Below the pieces are notes generated by a model. That model did no database searches. It saw only the letters and a list, made by a program, of their open reading frames with translations, and was not told where the DNA came from. Below are positions 21,411 to 32,520 of a stretch of DNA of 64,000 nt, piece by piece. A program made the position numbers and the translations under genes. The stretch comes from Sanguinoderma infundibulare (lineage: Eukaryota; Basidiomycota; Agaricomycetes; Polyporales; Polyporaceae), in the NCBI GenBank assembly GCA_032821775.1, contig JAVLRN010000010.1:1984001-2048000 (forward strand), in the 5' to 3' direction. Position 1 is the first letter of the stretch. Each line of letters starts with the position of its first letter.

Positions 21411-22847
21411 ATGACGAAACACAGCAAGAACAACACCGCGTCCTCGATCTTCTCCTACGCCGAGTACAAGAAGCTCGACTACGGCACGAAGCGCGTACGT
21501 GACCCTTGCTATCGTATACGCTGCTCATGGACGTGCGAGCCGCGCAGCAACGTCTAGGGAACGAGTCCATGCGCCGCTTCGACGCGTGCGCACTGTGCCT
21601 ACAGCGCGCGCGGGACCCCGTCGCGTGCCAAAAGGGGCACTTGTTCTGCAGGGAGTGTGCGCTGACAGACTTGGGTGCGTTTTGATGGTGTTTGCTTTTG
21701 GGAGAGCGGTGCCCCGTGGTGTTGGGGTTGGGGGAGGATGGTGGAGCTGACGAAGCGGGCCACGCACGTTCTAGTGACGCAAATTAACGATATCAAGCGA
21801 CAGAAGGTCCGCCTGGAAGCGATGAAGAAGGAGGCGGAGGAGGAGAGGCAACGCGCAAAGGAGGCCGCGAGGGAGCGTGTGTTGCACGAGTTCGAGAAGG
21901 GGCAGCTCGGGCTGGCGGCGACGTCGATCATCTCGACGTCCTCTGGGCAGGTGGACTCTTCAGAAGGTGAGTCCCTTTCCCTACGAGGGGCTCCTATGAC
22001 GCATGCTGGGATGATGCTGAAGGCATGGCATGTCTCAGCGCGAGGGACGAAACGCAAGTTCGAGTTTGACACGAGCGCGGTCGAGACGCTCTCGCGCGAG
22101 GCCGAGGAGGCGGCCCTCCGCGAGATCGAGCGCGAGCAGACGGAGGCGTTGAAGAGCAAGCTGCCGGACTTCTGGCTGCCGTCGCTCACGCCAACGTACA
22201 CGTCCAGCGGCCCGCCCACATCGCTCTCGGACGTGAAGCTGCAGACGACGTGCCACGGGGGGAATCCTGTGCACTCGCTCACGTACGTTTCTCTGGTTCG
22301 TTTGGTGGACAATTTAGGCTAATGGAGAGCGCAGGCGGAAGAACATGATCTCGGTGAAGTGGTCCTTCGACAAGTCGTCAAGCGCCATATCCGCAAAGTC
22401 CGCCGAATCCACGCCCGCGACGGAGGGTGGGGAGACCCCCGATCCGAAGGCGAAGGAGCCCCGCGACGACGAACGGCCGCCAATATGTCCGTCGTGCAAG
22501 AAGCAGCTGTCCAACAACACACTCATACACCGTGCGTGTCCGCTGTATCGGTATCAGCTTCCGGACATCGCGTTTTCGAGCTGACGGGTGCCTGCGGATA
22601 GTTATGAAACCTTGCGGGCACGTTACGTGCAAGACGTGCACGGACACGCTCGTGACGCCCGCGAAGCAGTGCATCGTGTGTGATGCGAAGCTGGGGGAGA
22701 AGGACGTTATCGAGCTCGCGCGGGAAGGTATGGACGATTGGGTCGCTGTCTATTGGTCGCTGATCGAGAGCGTGTTTCGCAGGCACGGGGTATGCGGCGG
22801 GCGGTCTTGCGGAGACGTCGAAGCGGGGTGTCGCATTTCAAGGCTAA
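21411..22847 (+). CDS. NOSIP: NOSIP-type zinc-finger/RING protein, 316 aa, intact parent copy
   Basis: Exons 21411-21494, 21548-21674, 21775-21966, 22039-22282, 22335-22531, 22602-22727 and 22783-22847 sum to 951 nt in frame. Exon 1 gives the family start MTKHSKNNTASSIFSYAEYK. Exon 2 carries the N-terminal NOSIP zinc finger (C-x2-C, GHLFCRECAL). Exon 3 is a charged coiled-coil helix (KKEAEEERQRAKEAARE). Exons 5-6 form the C-terminal RING/U-box-like domain (CPSCKKQL, PCGHVTCKTC, CIVCDAKL), and the end is GVAFQG. In animals NOSIP is an E3 ubiquitin ligase that also associates with the spliceosome; a conserved nuclear role is likely but inferred. A second copy lacking exon 1 lies 5 kb downstream, fused to a HET gene. 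Confidence 0.93.
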
Positions 22848-22958
22848 GGGTGGTTCGTGGGGTTTCATGGAGCGTCGCAATTCATTTCTGCTGCGCGACG
22901 TACCGCCCATTCTTTGGCATGAACAATGTTGTTTGACCAACTGCAGAGGTAATCCCCA

Positions 22959-23276
22959 TACTGTTCAGCACGATTAACTTGAAATAGCCGTTCAGCAAAT
23001 AATTGTCAATTCGTTCAGCGTCCACTGTGTTTTAGGTTTGCACTGCCCAGTCCACTGACGCTCAGGTGTGGGATTACATGCGGACATCTCGAGGTAGTGC
23101 TTCCCCAGTGATACGTCGTCGTCGTATTCGACAACATAAATACGTTGGAGGCTCCTTCATCCCTGCCAGCACACGCCCCACTACTCTCCGCCCTCGAAAG
23201 GTACGTATTCATCCAACATTGTGCGTCATCAAGTGTTGAATTGACCTTCAACCATCTTCGTCAGTCACTGGTGTCG
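22959..23276. other. Intergenic upstream of the HET-NOSIP gene
   Basis: Beyond the end of the duplicated NOSIP 3' flank (about 22958), this stretch contains the presumed promoter of HET gene 3. No clear TATA element was recognised. Confidence 0.4.
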
Positions 23277-26200
23277 ATGAGGTTAATCAACACAGAAACA
23301 GGGGAATTCGAAGAGTTCCCTAATCTCTCCTCAGCGCCCCCGTACGCCATTCTATCACACACCTGGGGGAGCAATGAGCAGACATACCAAGAGGTCAGGA
23401 AGATTCAAGAGCGATGCCGCCGTCTTTCTCGTGTCTCTGTCTCTGCTGCCGCCCTGGCGCCTCCAATCAACAAACCGTTGCAATCTCCGTCAGGCGGTGA
23501 GCTTCGCTTTGACCCACGTCGTGACCAGACCCTGATCTCGTGCTTGGACTTCCAGAGCTGTGGCCGACGACCCACCGAGACCATGCCGTCCCATTCCCTG
23601 ATCTCTCTAGCCCCCCGCACCACGACACCACTCTTCCTTCTCGCGATCCCCCGCAGCCCTCGCAGACCTCAGATCGCGACGCCGACGATGTTCCACCCAC
23701 CTGCGTCGCTCTGGTAGGCGGCCGTGTCCTCTCCATCTGGGATGAGGACTCTGGGCTCTCGGAGAAGATCCGGAAGGCATGCGAGATGGCGCGCCGCGAC
23801 GGCTACCGCTACCTTTGGGCAGACTCCTCCTGCATCGACAAGACGAGCAGCTCGGAGCTGTCGGAGGCGATCAACTCAATGTACGATTGGTATCGCGGCG
23901 CTCAGGTCTGCTATGCTTTCCTCGCGGACGTGCCGTCGGATGACGAACTGGCGGCCCCTGACTCCAAGTTTCGGAAGAGCCGATGGTTCGGTCGCGGGTG
24001 GACGTTGCAAGAACTCGTCGCGCCACGATGCGTCGTTTTCTTCTCGCAGGATTGGAAGCGCCTGCAGACCAAGGATGGATTGGCCGGTCTCATTGGCGAG
24101 ATCACAGACATTGATCGCGACATCTTGACCCACAAGAAGTCCGTTGATGGGGCTAGCGTTGCGGATCGGATGCTGTGGGCTGCGGAGCGCGAGACGACAC
24201 GGATCGAGGACCGAGCGTATTCGCTGCTGGGAATCTTCGGGATCACGATGTACACACTCTACGGAGAGGGCGAGCAGGCGTTCAGAAGGCTGCAGGAGGA
24301 GATTCTGAGGCGTATCCCTGACCAGAGCATCTTTCTAGGGGGGTATCTGACCTTGGAGTCCCCCGCGAGCCTGATACTCCGGCAAGCGGGAAGAGTCTAT
24401 CTCTGGCGTTTACGGCGTTCGTTTCTCGCCTCGTCTCCCAGCGGATTCGAACACATCCGCGACATGGTGGCATCCCCAATCGTTCAAGCATCCCGTGCGA
24501 CCATCCAATCTCTGCAGCTCCCAGCCATGGAATACACGTTCACCCCACATGGCATCCGTACACAAGTTCGCCTCTTACCCCTCCGACCATTTCCACAGAT
24601 CCGTCTTACAGCAGAGGAGAAGGGCGAATGGTACCTCCTCATCCTAGGATGTACGTACGACGAGCATCCAGAACGAATTTTCTGCCGACTCTGCAATGTA
24701 GTCCCTTCCGAAACGTCCGGTTTGGACTTCCTTCACCCTGCATGGATTCATCTTCCGATCCGGTCAGATCCTGTCGATGTCTTCGTCCTTTCCCTGAGCG
24801 ATTTCCAGGCTTACGACGCAGAACTTCGGACCCGGACCGTCTATCTTCCCCACCTGACACGAACCACTACTACACGTTGGACGACGGGCTCTGATCTCCC
24901 TGTCACCCTGACATTCCCGGATTGGGCCAAGGCTGCTATGGAAAGACGCGGATACAGTGTACGAGGATCCACCATTCAACAAGATCACCCTGATTCCCTT
25001 TCGGTCACGCTGTCCAACCAGTCACTGACGATCCACATTGAATTCCGACACACGACATTCGTAGATAGACGTGACGATCCCGGGTGGCTCATAGTCAAAG
25101 CCCGTATCTGGGCCTTGCCACCGCATGACTCTAAGGTCCAGGATGGGGGCGATGTGCCACGGCAGAATGTCACACCATATGCTTCCCCCAATGTCTGGAG
25201 CGTTGATCGGAAGAAGTCTTTGGATCTGACCCCCAGACAAGTGGCACTGGTCACAGCAACCGAAGACACAGTAACACTCCGGCTCTGGTTCGATTGTGTA
25301 ACAAACGATCATTATGGCCTCGGCGTGGAGATCTTCGAGAACGCTGGTGGCCCAGTCCCGTCCGATAACTCCGAGCCCTATGGCGAAGGTCTTCGCTTGT
25401 TACACACGAGCATCAACTTCACCTTGCTAGGGTCCGTTCAACGCGCGTTGCTTGCTCAAGGTTATACTGCTCGCGATCTCCGACCCGGAGGGTTAGACGC
25501 ACATGGCCGCGATACTCATTCCCTCTCCATTGCTCACTCCGACTTCACCATCTCCGTCAGATACTTCCACAAACTCGGGGAGCGAAGGTCCTGGCAAGAG
25601 TTGGAAGTTGTGGCATGGGTCAGCTTGGAGGCCTTGGAGGGTTATCAAGATGGTCCGTATGCAGTGGGGTGGGAGGATTCGAACGGATGGTCCTGGCACC
25701 TCGGCGAGGAGGAAGTTGCGCTCACCACTCCATCCGGAGATCCACTAACGCTATGCTTGGGTTTGGACCTTGCGTGGCAGTCGGAGTATGATCTGCGCAT
25801 TGCCATTTCCCCCGAGAGACGTCCCTCTCAACCCAAACCTACGGAATTGCCCCTCAAGGGACTCCACAAAAGCCCGGTCCGCTTGACGCTCCCAGGGCAC
25901 GTCAAACGTGCTTTGCAGGCGCAAGGATATGAAGTCGACTTCCAGGACCCAAATCAGGACGCCGAACATCGTTGCCTTACCCTCTCCAGTGCTCACTTCG
26001 TCATTACCATCACGTACTGGCAGAAGTTGACCAACATCAACGACGAAGATGGGGACGACGAAGATGGGGACGACGAAGATGGGGACGACGAAGATGGGGA
26101 CGATGAAGATGGAGACGACGAAGATCGGGATGACGAAGATCGGGACGACGAAGATCGGGACGACGAAGATTGGGACGACGAAGATCGGGACTGTGCAGAT

Positions 26201-27771
26201 GTGGACGACGAAGATGGGGGGGACAGTCGTCAACGTCTAACTTTCCGAGCATGCATCGAGCTGAAACCCTTCCTTTCGAGCGCTATCAGCTCCGTAGCTG
26301 ACCCACGGGACAATTCCTACGTTTTGAAGTGGGAGGATGAGACCTGGTGGAAAGGGCATCTCAAGAAGAAGAAAGTGAGGTTCACGCCAACTACGGGAGA
26401 GGAGCTGGTCGTGGTGCTCGGCTTTGACCTCATGTGGTACTCCGAGTACTCTCTGGTTGTCGAGGTCGTGCATAACCGTCCCACCCATCCCCCACATCCG
26501 CAACGTCTAGGGAACGAGTCGATGCACCGCTTCGACGCGTGCGCACGGTGCCTGCAGCGCGCGCGGGACCCCGTCGCGTGCCAAAAGGGGCATTTGTTCT
26601 GCAGGGAGTGTGCGCTGACGGACTTGGGTGCGTTTTCATGCCGTTTGCTCTGGGGAGTTGGGATGGAGGAAGATGGTGGAGCTGACGAAATGGGCGACGC
26701 ACATTCTAGTCACGCAAATTAACGATATCGAGCAGCAGAAGGTCCGCCTGGAAGCGATGAAGAAGGAGGCGGAGGAGGAGAGGCAACGTGCAAAGGAGGC
26801 CGCGAGGGAGCGTGTGTTGCGCGAGTTCGAGAAGGGGCAGCTCGGGCTGGCGGCGACGTCGATCGTCTCGACGTCCTCTGGGCAGGTGAACTCTTCAGAA
26901 GGTACGTTCCTTTCCCTACCACGGGCTCCCATAACGCATGGTGGGATGATGCTGAAGGCATGTCTCAGCGCGAGGGACGAAACGTAAGTTGGACTTCGAC
27001 ACGAGCGCGGTTGAGACGCTCTCGCGCGAGGCCGAGGAGGCGGCACTCCGCCAGATCGAGCGCAAGCAAGCGGAGGCCTTGAAGAGCAAGCTGCTGGACT
27101 TCTGGCTGCCGTCGCTCACGCCAACGTACACGTCCAGCGGCCCGCCCACGTCGCTCTCGGATGTGAAGCTGCAGACAACGTGCCATGGTGGGAATCCTGT
27201 GCATCCGCTCACGTACGTTTCTCTGGTTCGTCTGGTGGACGGGTCAGGCTGATGGAGTGTGCAGTCGGAAGAACCTGATCTCGGTCAAGTGGTCCCACGA
27301 CAATTCGTCAAGCGCGATCTCCGCAAAGTCTGGCGAGTCTACGCCAGCGACGGAGGGTGATGAGACCCTCGATCCGAAGGCCAACGCGCCCCGCGCCGAC
27401 GAACGGCCACCAATATGCCCCTCGTGCAAGAAGCAGCTGTCCGACAACATGCTCATGCATCGTGAGTGTCTGCGGTATCAGGTTTCGAACCTTGCGTTTT
27501 CGAGCTGACGGGTGCCTGTGGGTAGTCATGAAGCCGTGCGGGCACGTTACGTGCAAGACGTGCACGGACACGCTCGTGACACCCGCAGAGCAGTGCATCG
27601 TGTGCGATGCGAAGCTGGGGGAGGAGGACGTCATCGAGCTTACGCGGGAAGGTATGGACGGTTGCGCTGCGGTCGATTGGTCGCTGATCGAGGGCGTGTT
27701 TTGTAGGCACGGGATATGCGGCGGGAGGTCTAGCGGAGACGTCGAAGCGGGGCGTCGCATTCCAAAGCTAA
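23277..27771 (+). CDS. HET-domain protein 3 fused in frame to a NOSIP copy (predicted chimera, 1371 aa)
   Basis: Exons 23277-23496, 23556-26627, 26710-26901, 26969-27212, 27265-27461, 27526-27651 and 27707-27771 total 4116 nt in frame. The start MRLINTETGEFEEF leads to HET box 1 (YAILSHTW). After a Pro/Ser linker containing a 59-bp intron come LWADSSCIDKTSSSELSEA and RWFGRGWTLQELVAP. Three tandem copies of the C-terminal module follow (about 24893-25360, 25411-25820, 25870-26480); the third is interrupted by an acidic repeat. At 26501 the sequence switches, in phase, to NOSIP exon 2. All later NOSIP exons have the parental lengths (127, 192, 244, 197, 126, 65 nt), GT-AG sites and zinc ligands, ending GVAFQS. 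If intron 26628-26709 were not spliced, the protein would stop at 26722 after a truncated finger. The fusion is inferred from sequence; a separate downstream start is the main alternative. Confidence 0.8.
26041..26220 (+). repeat. 15-bp in-frame minisatellite, 12 units, encoding Asp/Glu-rich DDEDG/R
   Basis: Units of the type CGACGAAGATGGGGA repeat 12 times with drift towards CGGGA in later units. Each unit is five codons, so copy-number change keeps frame. It is inserted in a loop of the third C-terminal module of HET protein 3. Confidence 0.97.
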
Positions 27772-27882
27772 GGGTGGTTCATGGGGTTTCATGGGGCGTC
27801 ACAATTCATTCCTGCTGTGCGACGTACCGCCCATTCTTTGACATGAACAATGTTGTTTGACCGGCTTCAGATGTAATCCCCA
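26501..27882 (+). repeat. Segmental duplication of NOSIP exons 2-7 plus 3' flank (parent 21548-22958)
   Basis: The copy begins at CAACGTCTAGGG, the first bases of NOSIP exon 2, and ends at AATCCCCA beyond the stop codon. Parent and copy align throughout. Coding exons have identical lengths; introns differ by small indels (100 vs 82, 72 vs 67, 70 vs 64 bp). Coding changes include several amino-acid substitutions but no stop or frameshift. Confidence 0.93.
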
Positions 27883-28841
27883 GTGAAATCCCCGTCTATT
27901 CACAGCGATTGCCAGTCATTCTGGGCAATTGCCATCATTTTCCATCTGTTTCCAGCCATTCTCGGCCCTCGATAAAGCTATTTTTGTCTCGAAATTGTCA
28001 GTCTAGTTGTAGTTTCTGCCATTGGTCTATAACAACTTCGTCCGAGTTATACAACTATGCCGGGCGCTTCGTGCAACCCAACCTCGAAACTGCAACTGGG
28101 CCCACTTGTTATACAGCACTTCCACTCGTTCGCCCGTCTCGCCGCATCCGGTGGCGAGCCCACCGATGACATCACTGACCTGACGGATGTGCTCTTAAGG
28201 CTCGGACGACCGCCTTTCCTTCCCTGCCTCTGTCTCTTTCAACTTCCCCCCACCATCTACCCGGTCGATGGCCTCTCAGCTTCACTATATCTGCACATAC
28301 ATCCCACCCAGACATCAACCTGTAACTCTTTATCGCACACGTCTCGGGGAACAGGGGTCTTTCCTTTGCAAGGTACATTTTCAACTCGGAAATGTTCGTC
28401 AGTAGGAGCACCAGACGTGGGTGCATGACCTCCCTGATGCGCAAGGCACAACCCGTCTATGGAGCCCTCTGCATGTCCACTCTCAAGGTGCGTAGCCATT
28501 CACGGAACGCGATACAGTCCCATCGCCCGCGATATGTAGGTGTACGAGATGAACGTGAACCACGACAATCGTGACGTAACTACACTCCCTTCCTGTACGG
28601 AAAGTTAGTACTGGTCATAATCTATTCGAATACGAAGGGTCTACGCACCCATCACCGTCTCCAATTCCAACGAATACTGCCTCGCCGCATTGCTAAATCT
28701 CTCTAGCTGCTACGCGGCCTCAAATGCAGGATGCGAATGCTAAGGTTGTGCTACTAACCTTGTTCATGGGCCTAACGCCAGGTAGCGTAGGCTGACAGCA
28801 CTTAGGCATCGACTCCGGAGGACTGGAGCCGTCTACACACT
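27883..28841. other. No gene seen
   Basis: Short reading frames on both strands (up to about 120 codons) lack recognisable motifs or consistent splicing. This is the start of the repeat-rich half of the window. Confidence 0.4.
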
Positions 28842-28944
28842 CACTTGCAAGTGGGCGGTATATTATACCGGCCCCACTTGCAAGTGCGCGGAGACGCCCA
28901 CCCCACTTGCAAGTGCGCAGGCACGCCCTGCGCACTTGCAAGTG
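28842..28944. repeat. Cluster of four perfect 12-bp palindromes CACTTGCAAGTG
   Basis: Identical palindromes start at 28842, 28875, 28904 and 28933 (spacing 33, 29 and 29 bp). The spacers are GC-rich and differ from each other. Regular spacing of an exact palindrome suggests protein-binding sites or a minisatellite. Confidence 0.9.
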
Positions 28945-29254
28945 CGCCCCAGCCCCTCCGCCTCGTGACCCCTCCCTCCCCTGCCCGCGTTCGCCCCCCC
29001 TCCCCCTATTACCTCCCTCCGGACCTTTGTAGATACGTTTTCGGACAGAGCGTCATCCTGTAGTAAGTACGGCTGTCTAAAGTAGTATAGAGAAAATGTC
29101 AAAAATATACGCATTGATCGTACTCGAACCAAGGGACTCACGTGTGCATCAGAAAGAAGACCATCAGTACCGTTCAGCCATTCAACCTTGCTAAAGGGAG
29201 GGGGAGGAGGTAATAGATGCAGTCAGACGTGCAAACAATCCCCGCGTGCCTGCG

Positions 29255-29410
29255 CTGATGCAAGTGTCCCGCCCGCGCTGATGCAAGTCACTGTGCCCTG
29301 ATGCAAGTCACTGTGCCCTGATGCAAGTCACTGTGCCCTGATGCAAGTGTCCCCCTCGCGCCCGTGCTGATGCAAGTGTCCCCCGCGCGCCCGCGCTGAT
29401 GCAAGTGTCC
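29255..29410. repeat. Minisatellite built on CTGATGCAAGT (seven copies)
   Basis: CTGATGCAAGT starts at 29255, 29278, 29298, 29318, 29338, 29366 and 29395. The central copies have an exact 20-bp period (followed by CACTGTGCC); the outer ones have GC-rich spacers (GTCCC...). Related copies recur at 33621, 33651 and near 34311, so it is a dispersed repeat family. Confidence 0.93.
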
Positions 29411-31168
29411 TCGCGTGAAGCCATCCACGATGTCGAGCTCGAGCTTGCAGCACCCCCATCAGTATGCGAACGGGATGCCCTTGGCCTTCGTGGAAAACGG
29501 CGAGCGAGACGACGTGAATGAGCGGCGCCCCAAGTCGACGACGTTTCCAATCGGCTTTGGCGAGGGTGAGGTCGACGGAAGAAAACGAGAGGTTGGACAG
29601 ATGCGTCTTGCGCAGGGCGAATGTCAAGCATGGGGGGTGTCGGACAGACGGCAGATAGGGCAGCCCGAGGGGAGGGGAAATGGTCCAGGGCACGGAGAGC
29701 GGGGCAGTTCTGGCAGCGAATGTGTCGAGCGGACCACGTGCGATGCAATGCTTCTCTGAGACATGACTGATGGCGATCGACAGCTCCCGAAGACCGCGTC
29801 ACCAAATGCAGATGCAGTGGGAGAAGGGACGGCATACTTGGGGACAGACACAGATGTTGATGGTCGTCCAGACGGTATCGCCAGTCCCAGAACTCGGGGC
29901 ATGCAGGAGACAACTTTGGCTGTCAGGATCGGTGGCGGTTGGGATGCAGATGAGTGAACACTGACCAGTGAAACCCGTGATGACATAGATGGCGATGATG
30001 AAGAGAATGTCTTCTACAGGCCCCGAGAAGCAGCCGAGGAACAGTTGACCTGCAGAGGTTGAAGGGCATTGGCGAGGACCGAGAGAGAGTGGTCAGAATG
30101 GGGTGCACTGGTGTAATACTCCTCCCAGGAGGTAGAAGTTCGCTATGGTCGTGATCTGGGACGCGACGGTCCACCAGGAGCAATGCAGGTTGAGAGCATG
30201 AGTGTAGAGCAGTATTGGGCATGACCCAGGTCAGCATAGAGTTACGAACCAACTTCTCAAGGGTTGGAGGATGATCCGCAAGGTCTCACGAGGTTGATGA
30301 TGCTGATCGCATGGATCTCTCTGTTGTTCTAGAATGCAGTCGTTAGTAACAAAGATAACGCAGCACTCACGATCTGATCGCACAGCAGGCACTATTGATC
30401 GAGGGACGGGCTCCGATCCCCTGATCAATGGATGTGAGGTAATAGCGTCTGTGGCTGTACAAACTCGGGATTTCCTATTCAACATCGCAAGAAGTGTTTC
30501 GCATACATTTCACTACCAGTCAAAGCATATCACGCGATACGCCTTCAGGCCCCCAACACAAATGTGTTTGCATCAAAATCATACAGGCTTCCCAGCATAT
30601 GCTTCCATCTGTGAATATATCAGCCTGTCGATGCAACCTCGACTCGACGCCACCACACCACGTACCGATTCTGAACCTTGCAAGCCACTTTACTCGACGG
30701 CTTAACCTTCCTGGAGGCCTGCTCATAGCACAATGTGTGAGTATCGAATAGGGTGTCAATAATAGCAGCCAGTCTCGCACTGGCATGGACATGAATATCG
30801 CAAGGTTTTCTTGCAGCTCCTGGACGAAGCAGCCATCTCCGCATTCGCGGAACCCGGCGGCCTGCATCGCCTGATTGTACATCATGGTTCAAGGTGGGGA
30901 TAAACGTGAAAATCAGCAAGCGGCAACAAGGTGGAAGGGGACTAAGGAGAACAGTGAAAACAACTGCCCTCGAGTACAAGGGCCATGCACAAATGAGGGG
31001 GAAGCAGATGATGCGCTTGAGTGGCCGCAAGAACGATTGGGTGCACGCGGCTGTGGCGGTGAGGAGGATGTCCAAGAGCGATCTCGAGGCCGCTGCATTG
31101 CAGTCTAAGTTGGGTGTGCAAGCGAGGACGCAGGAGTCGGACAGGCCCTCAGGGCGCGTATGCTGAAA
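29411..31168. other. No gene supported
   Basis: Minus-strand frames of 100-210 codons here contain hydrophobic stretches, but I could not build a multi-exon model or see a domain. One may be a decayed membrane-protein gene. I report nothing firmer. Confidence 0.3.
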
Positions 31169-31306
31169 GAGCAGATGGGGAACGAATGGGGAACAATGAA
31201 AATGTACACCAAAAGAGCAGATTGGGAACGGATAGAGAACGACGAAGATGTACACCCAAAGAGCGGATTGGCAATGGATGGGGAATCCCGAATGTCAATT
31301 CAATGA
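31169..31306. repeat. 46-bp tandem repeat, three copies
   Basis: Copies start at GAGCAGATGGGG (31169), GAGCAGATTGGG (31215) and GAGCGGATTGGC (31261). The first two are close to each other; the third diverges in its second half. Confidence 0.7.
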
Positions 31307-31866
31307 AAGGGAGTGATGGGAAGGGACAGGGATAGCTTAAATGAGAAAGTAGAAATACGTACTTTGCCAAACTCCTGGTACGAAAACTCGTACCGGTCTC
31401 TGCAGCCTGCTTTGAAGATCGAGGCAAAGACCTGTGGTATGTGTCAGACTGCTGTGAGCTTCATGAAATCTCAATGCTTACCTGGTAATGCTTCATCGGC
31501 AATTCAATATGGACGGCCATAGCTGCGCATAGTGGCAACAGGAGTGCAAGTTCGGTGTGAAGTCTCGAGTGAGCAAGAGGCAACAGCAATCTGTTCAGCA
31601 TCGAGGATGCCTGTGAGCTCAGCCATTAGAGTTTCGTGGGTGCTTTGCGGCCACGACCCAAGTATCCCACGGCTTTGATATATACCTTACGACTTACAAT
31701 TCGACCTACCAGGTTCACTTGACTTAAACACCAGTTATTCTGCTCACCACGGTATGTCCTTCCATGCTGCCCTCTTGTGCCATTGGTCACCTCGCCTGGC
31801 ACACTCATACTGTCACTTCTTCGCTGAGCGCAACATTCGGCCCGCAGCTCCCACCGTTCCACTTGG

Positions 31867-32520
31867 ATGAGCTGTGCTCGTCAGAATTTGGCCATCATCA
31901 TGAACCTCTGTCACGGCCGTAGCCTCTGGAAACAACTCAAGATGAAGGGCCCCATCACTGACAACCAGCATCTCCAGGCGTTGTTCCTCGGGATCATCGA
32001 TGCAGTGAGAGACCTGCACAGGGTCGGGATCTACGACTGCAATCTCAAGCCCTAGAACATCCTGCTCGGCAGCAAAGGCGCCACGGAGGTCTTCCATGCA
32101 GACTTCGGGCTCGCCAGTCGGAGCAAGTGCTACAGCGCCAGGTGTGGTACACGGGCGTACATGTCACCCAGACAGTCTCTTCCCGATCCTAGTTCCCATC
32201 TGCAGGCCCACCAGCACTCTCGCAGAGCTTCTCGACATGAGGGCCAGCCAGCGCTGGAGTTCAGCAGACAGCCACGCCCTGAGCTCGGTGGACAGCGACA
32301 TCTGGGCCCTCGGCATCATCCTCCTCCACCTGGTTAGCGGCACTGTTCCTTGGCCAAGCGCATCCCTGACTGAGCCCAACTACGCCGCATTTGTTCGCAA
32401 TCCAAGGTACCTCCTTGAGGTCCATTCAATCTCGCTGGGCCTGAATGAAATCATCCGGGGAATGCTCCACGTGAACCCTCGTATCCGGATGAGTCTGTCG
32501 GACGTGCAGCAGAACATCTC
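31867..32520 (+). pseudogene. Ran1-like Ser/Thr kinase relic, catalytically dead
   Basis: The kinase-like text starts LCHGRSLWKQLKMKG and continues to DFGLASRS, then in another frame SDIWALGIILLHLVSGTVPW and NEIIRGMLHVNPRIRMSL. This matches the fungal Ran1/Pat1-type kinase group. The catalytic loop is ruined: where the right-hand copy has YHRDLKPEN this one reads YDCNLKP followed by TAG (32053-32055). HRD has become DCN and the frame is stopped. The glycine loop is absent. It is a broken copy of the gene at 63358-64000. Confidence 0.85.

Noticed and set aside
23540..26722. HET gene 3 ending at the stop at 26722 without further splicing
   Set aside because: That stop lies just past the NOSIP intron acceptor at 26709; splicing at the conserved GT-AG site keeps frame through five more intact exons, so the longer model is preferred.
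29255..29410. Regularly repeated motif with spacers, superficially like a CRISPR array
   Set aside because: The context is eukaryotic, the repeat core is only 11 bp, spacing is irregular and there are no cas genes; it is a minisatellite.
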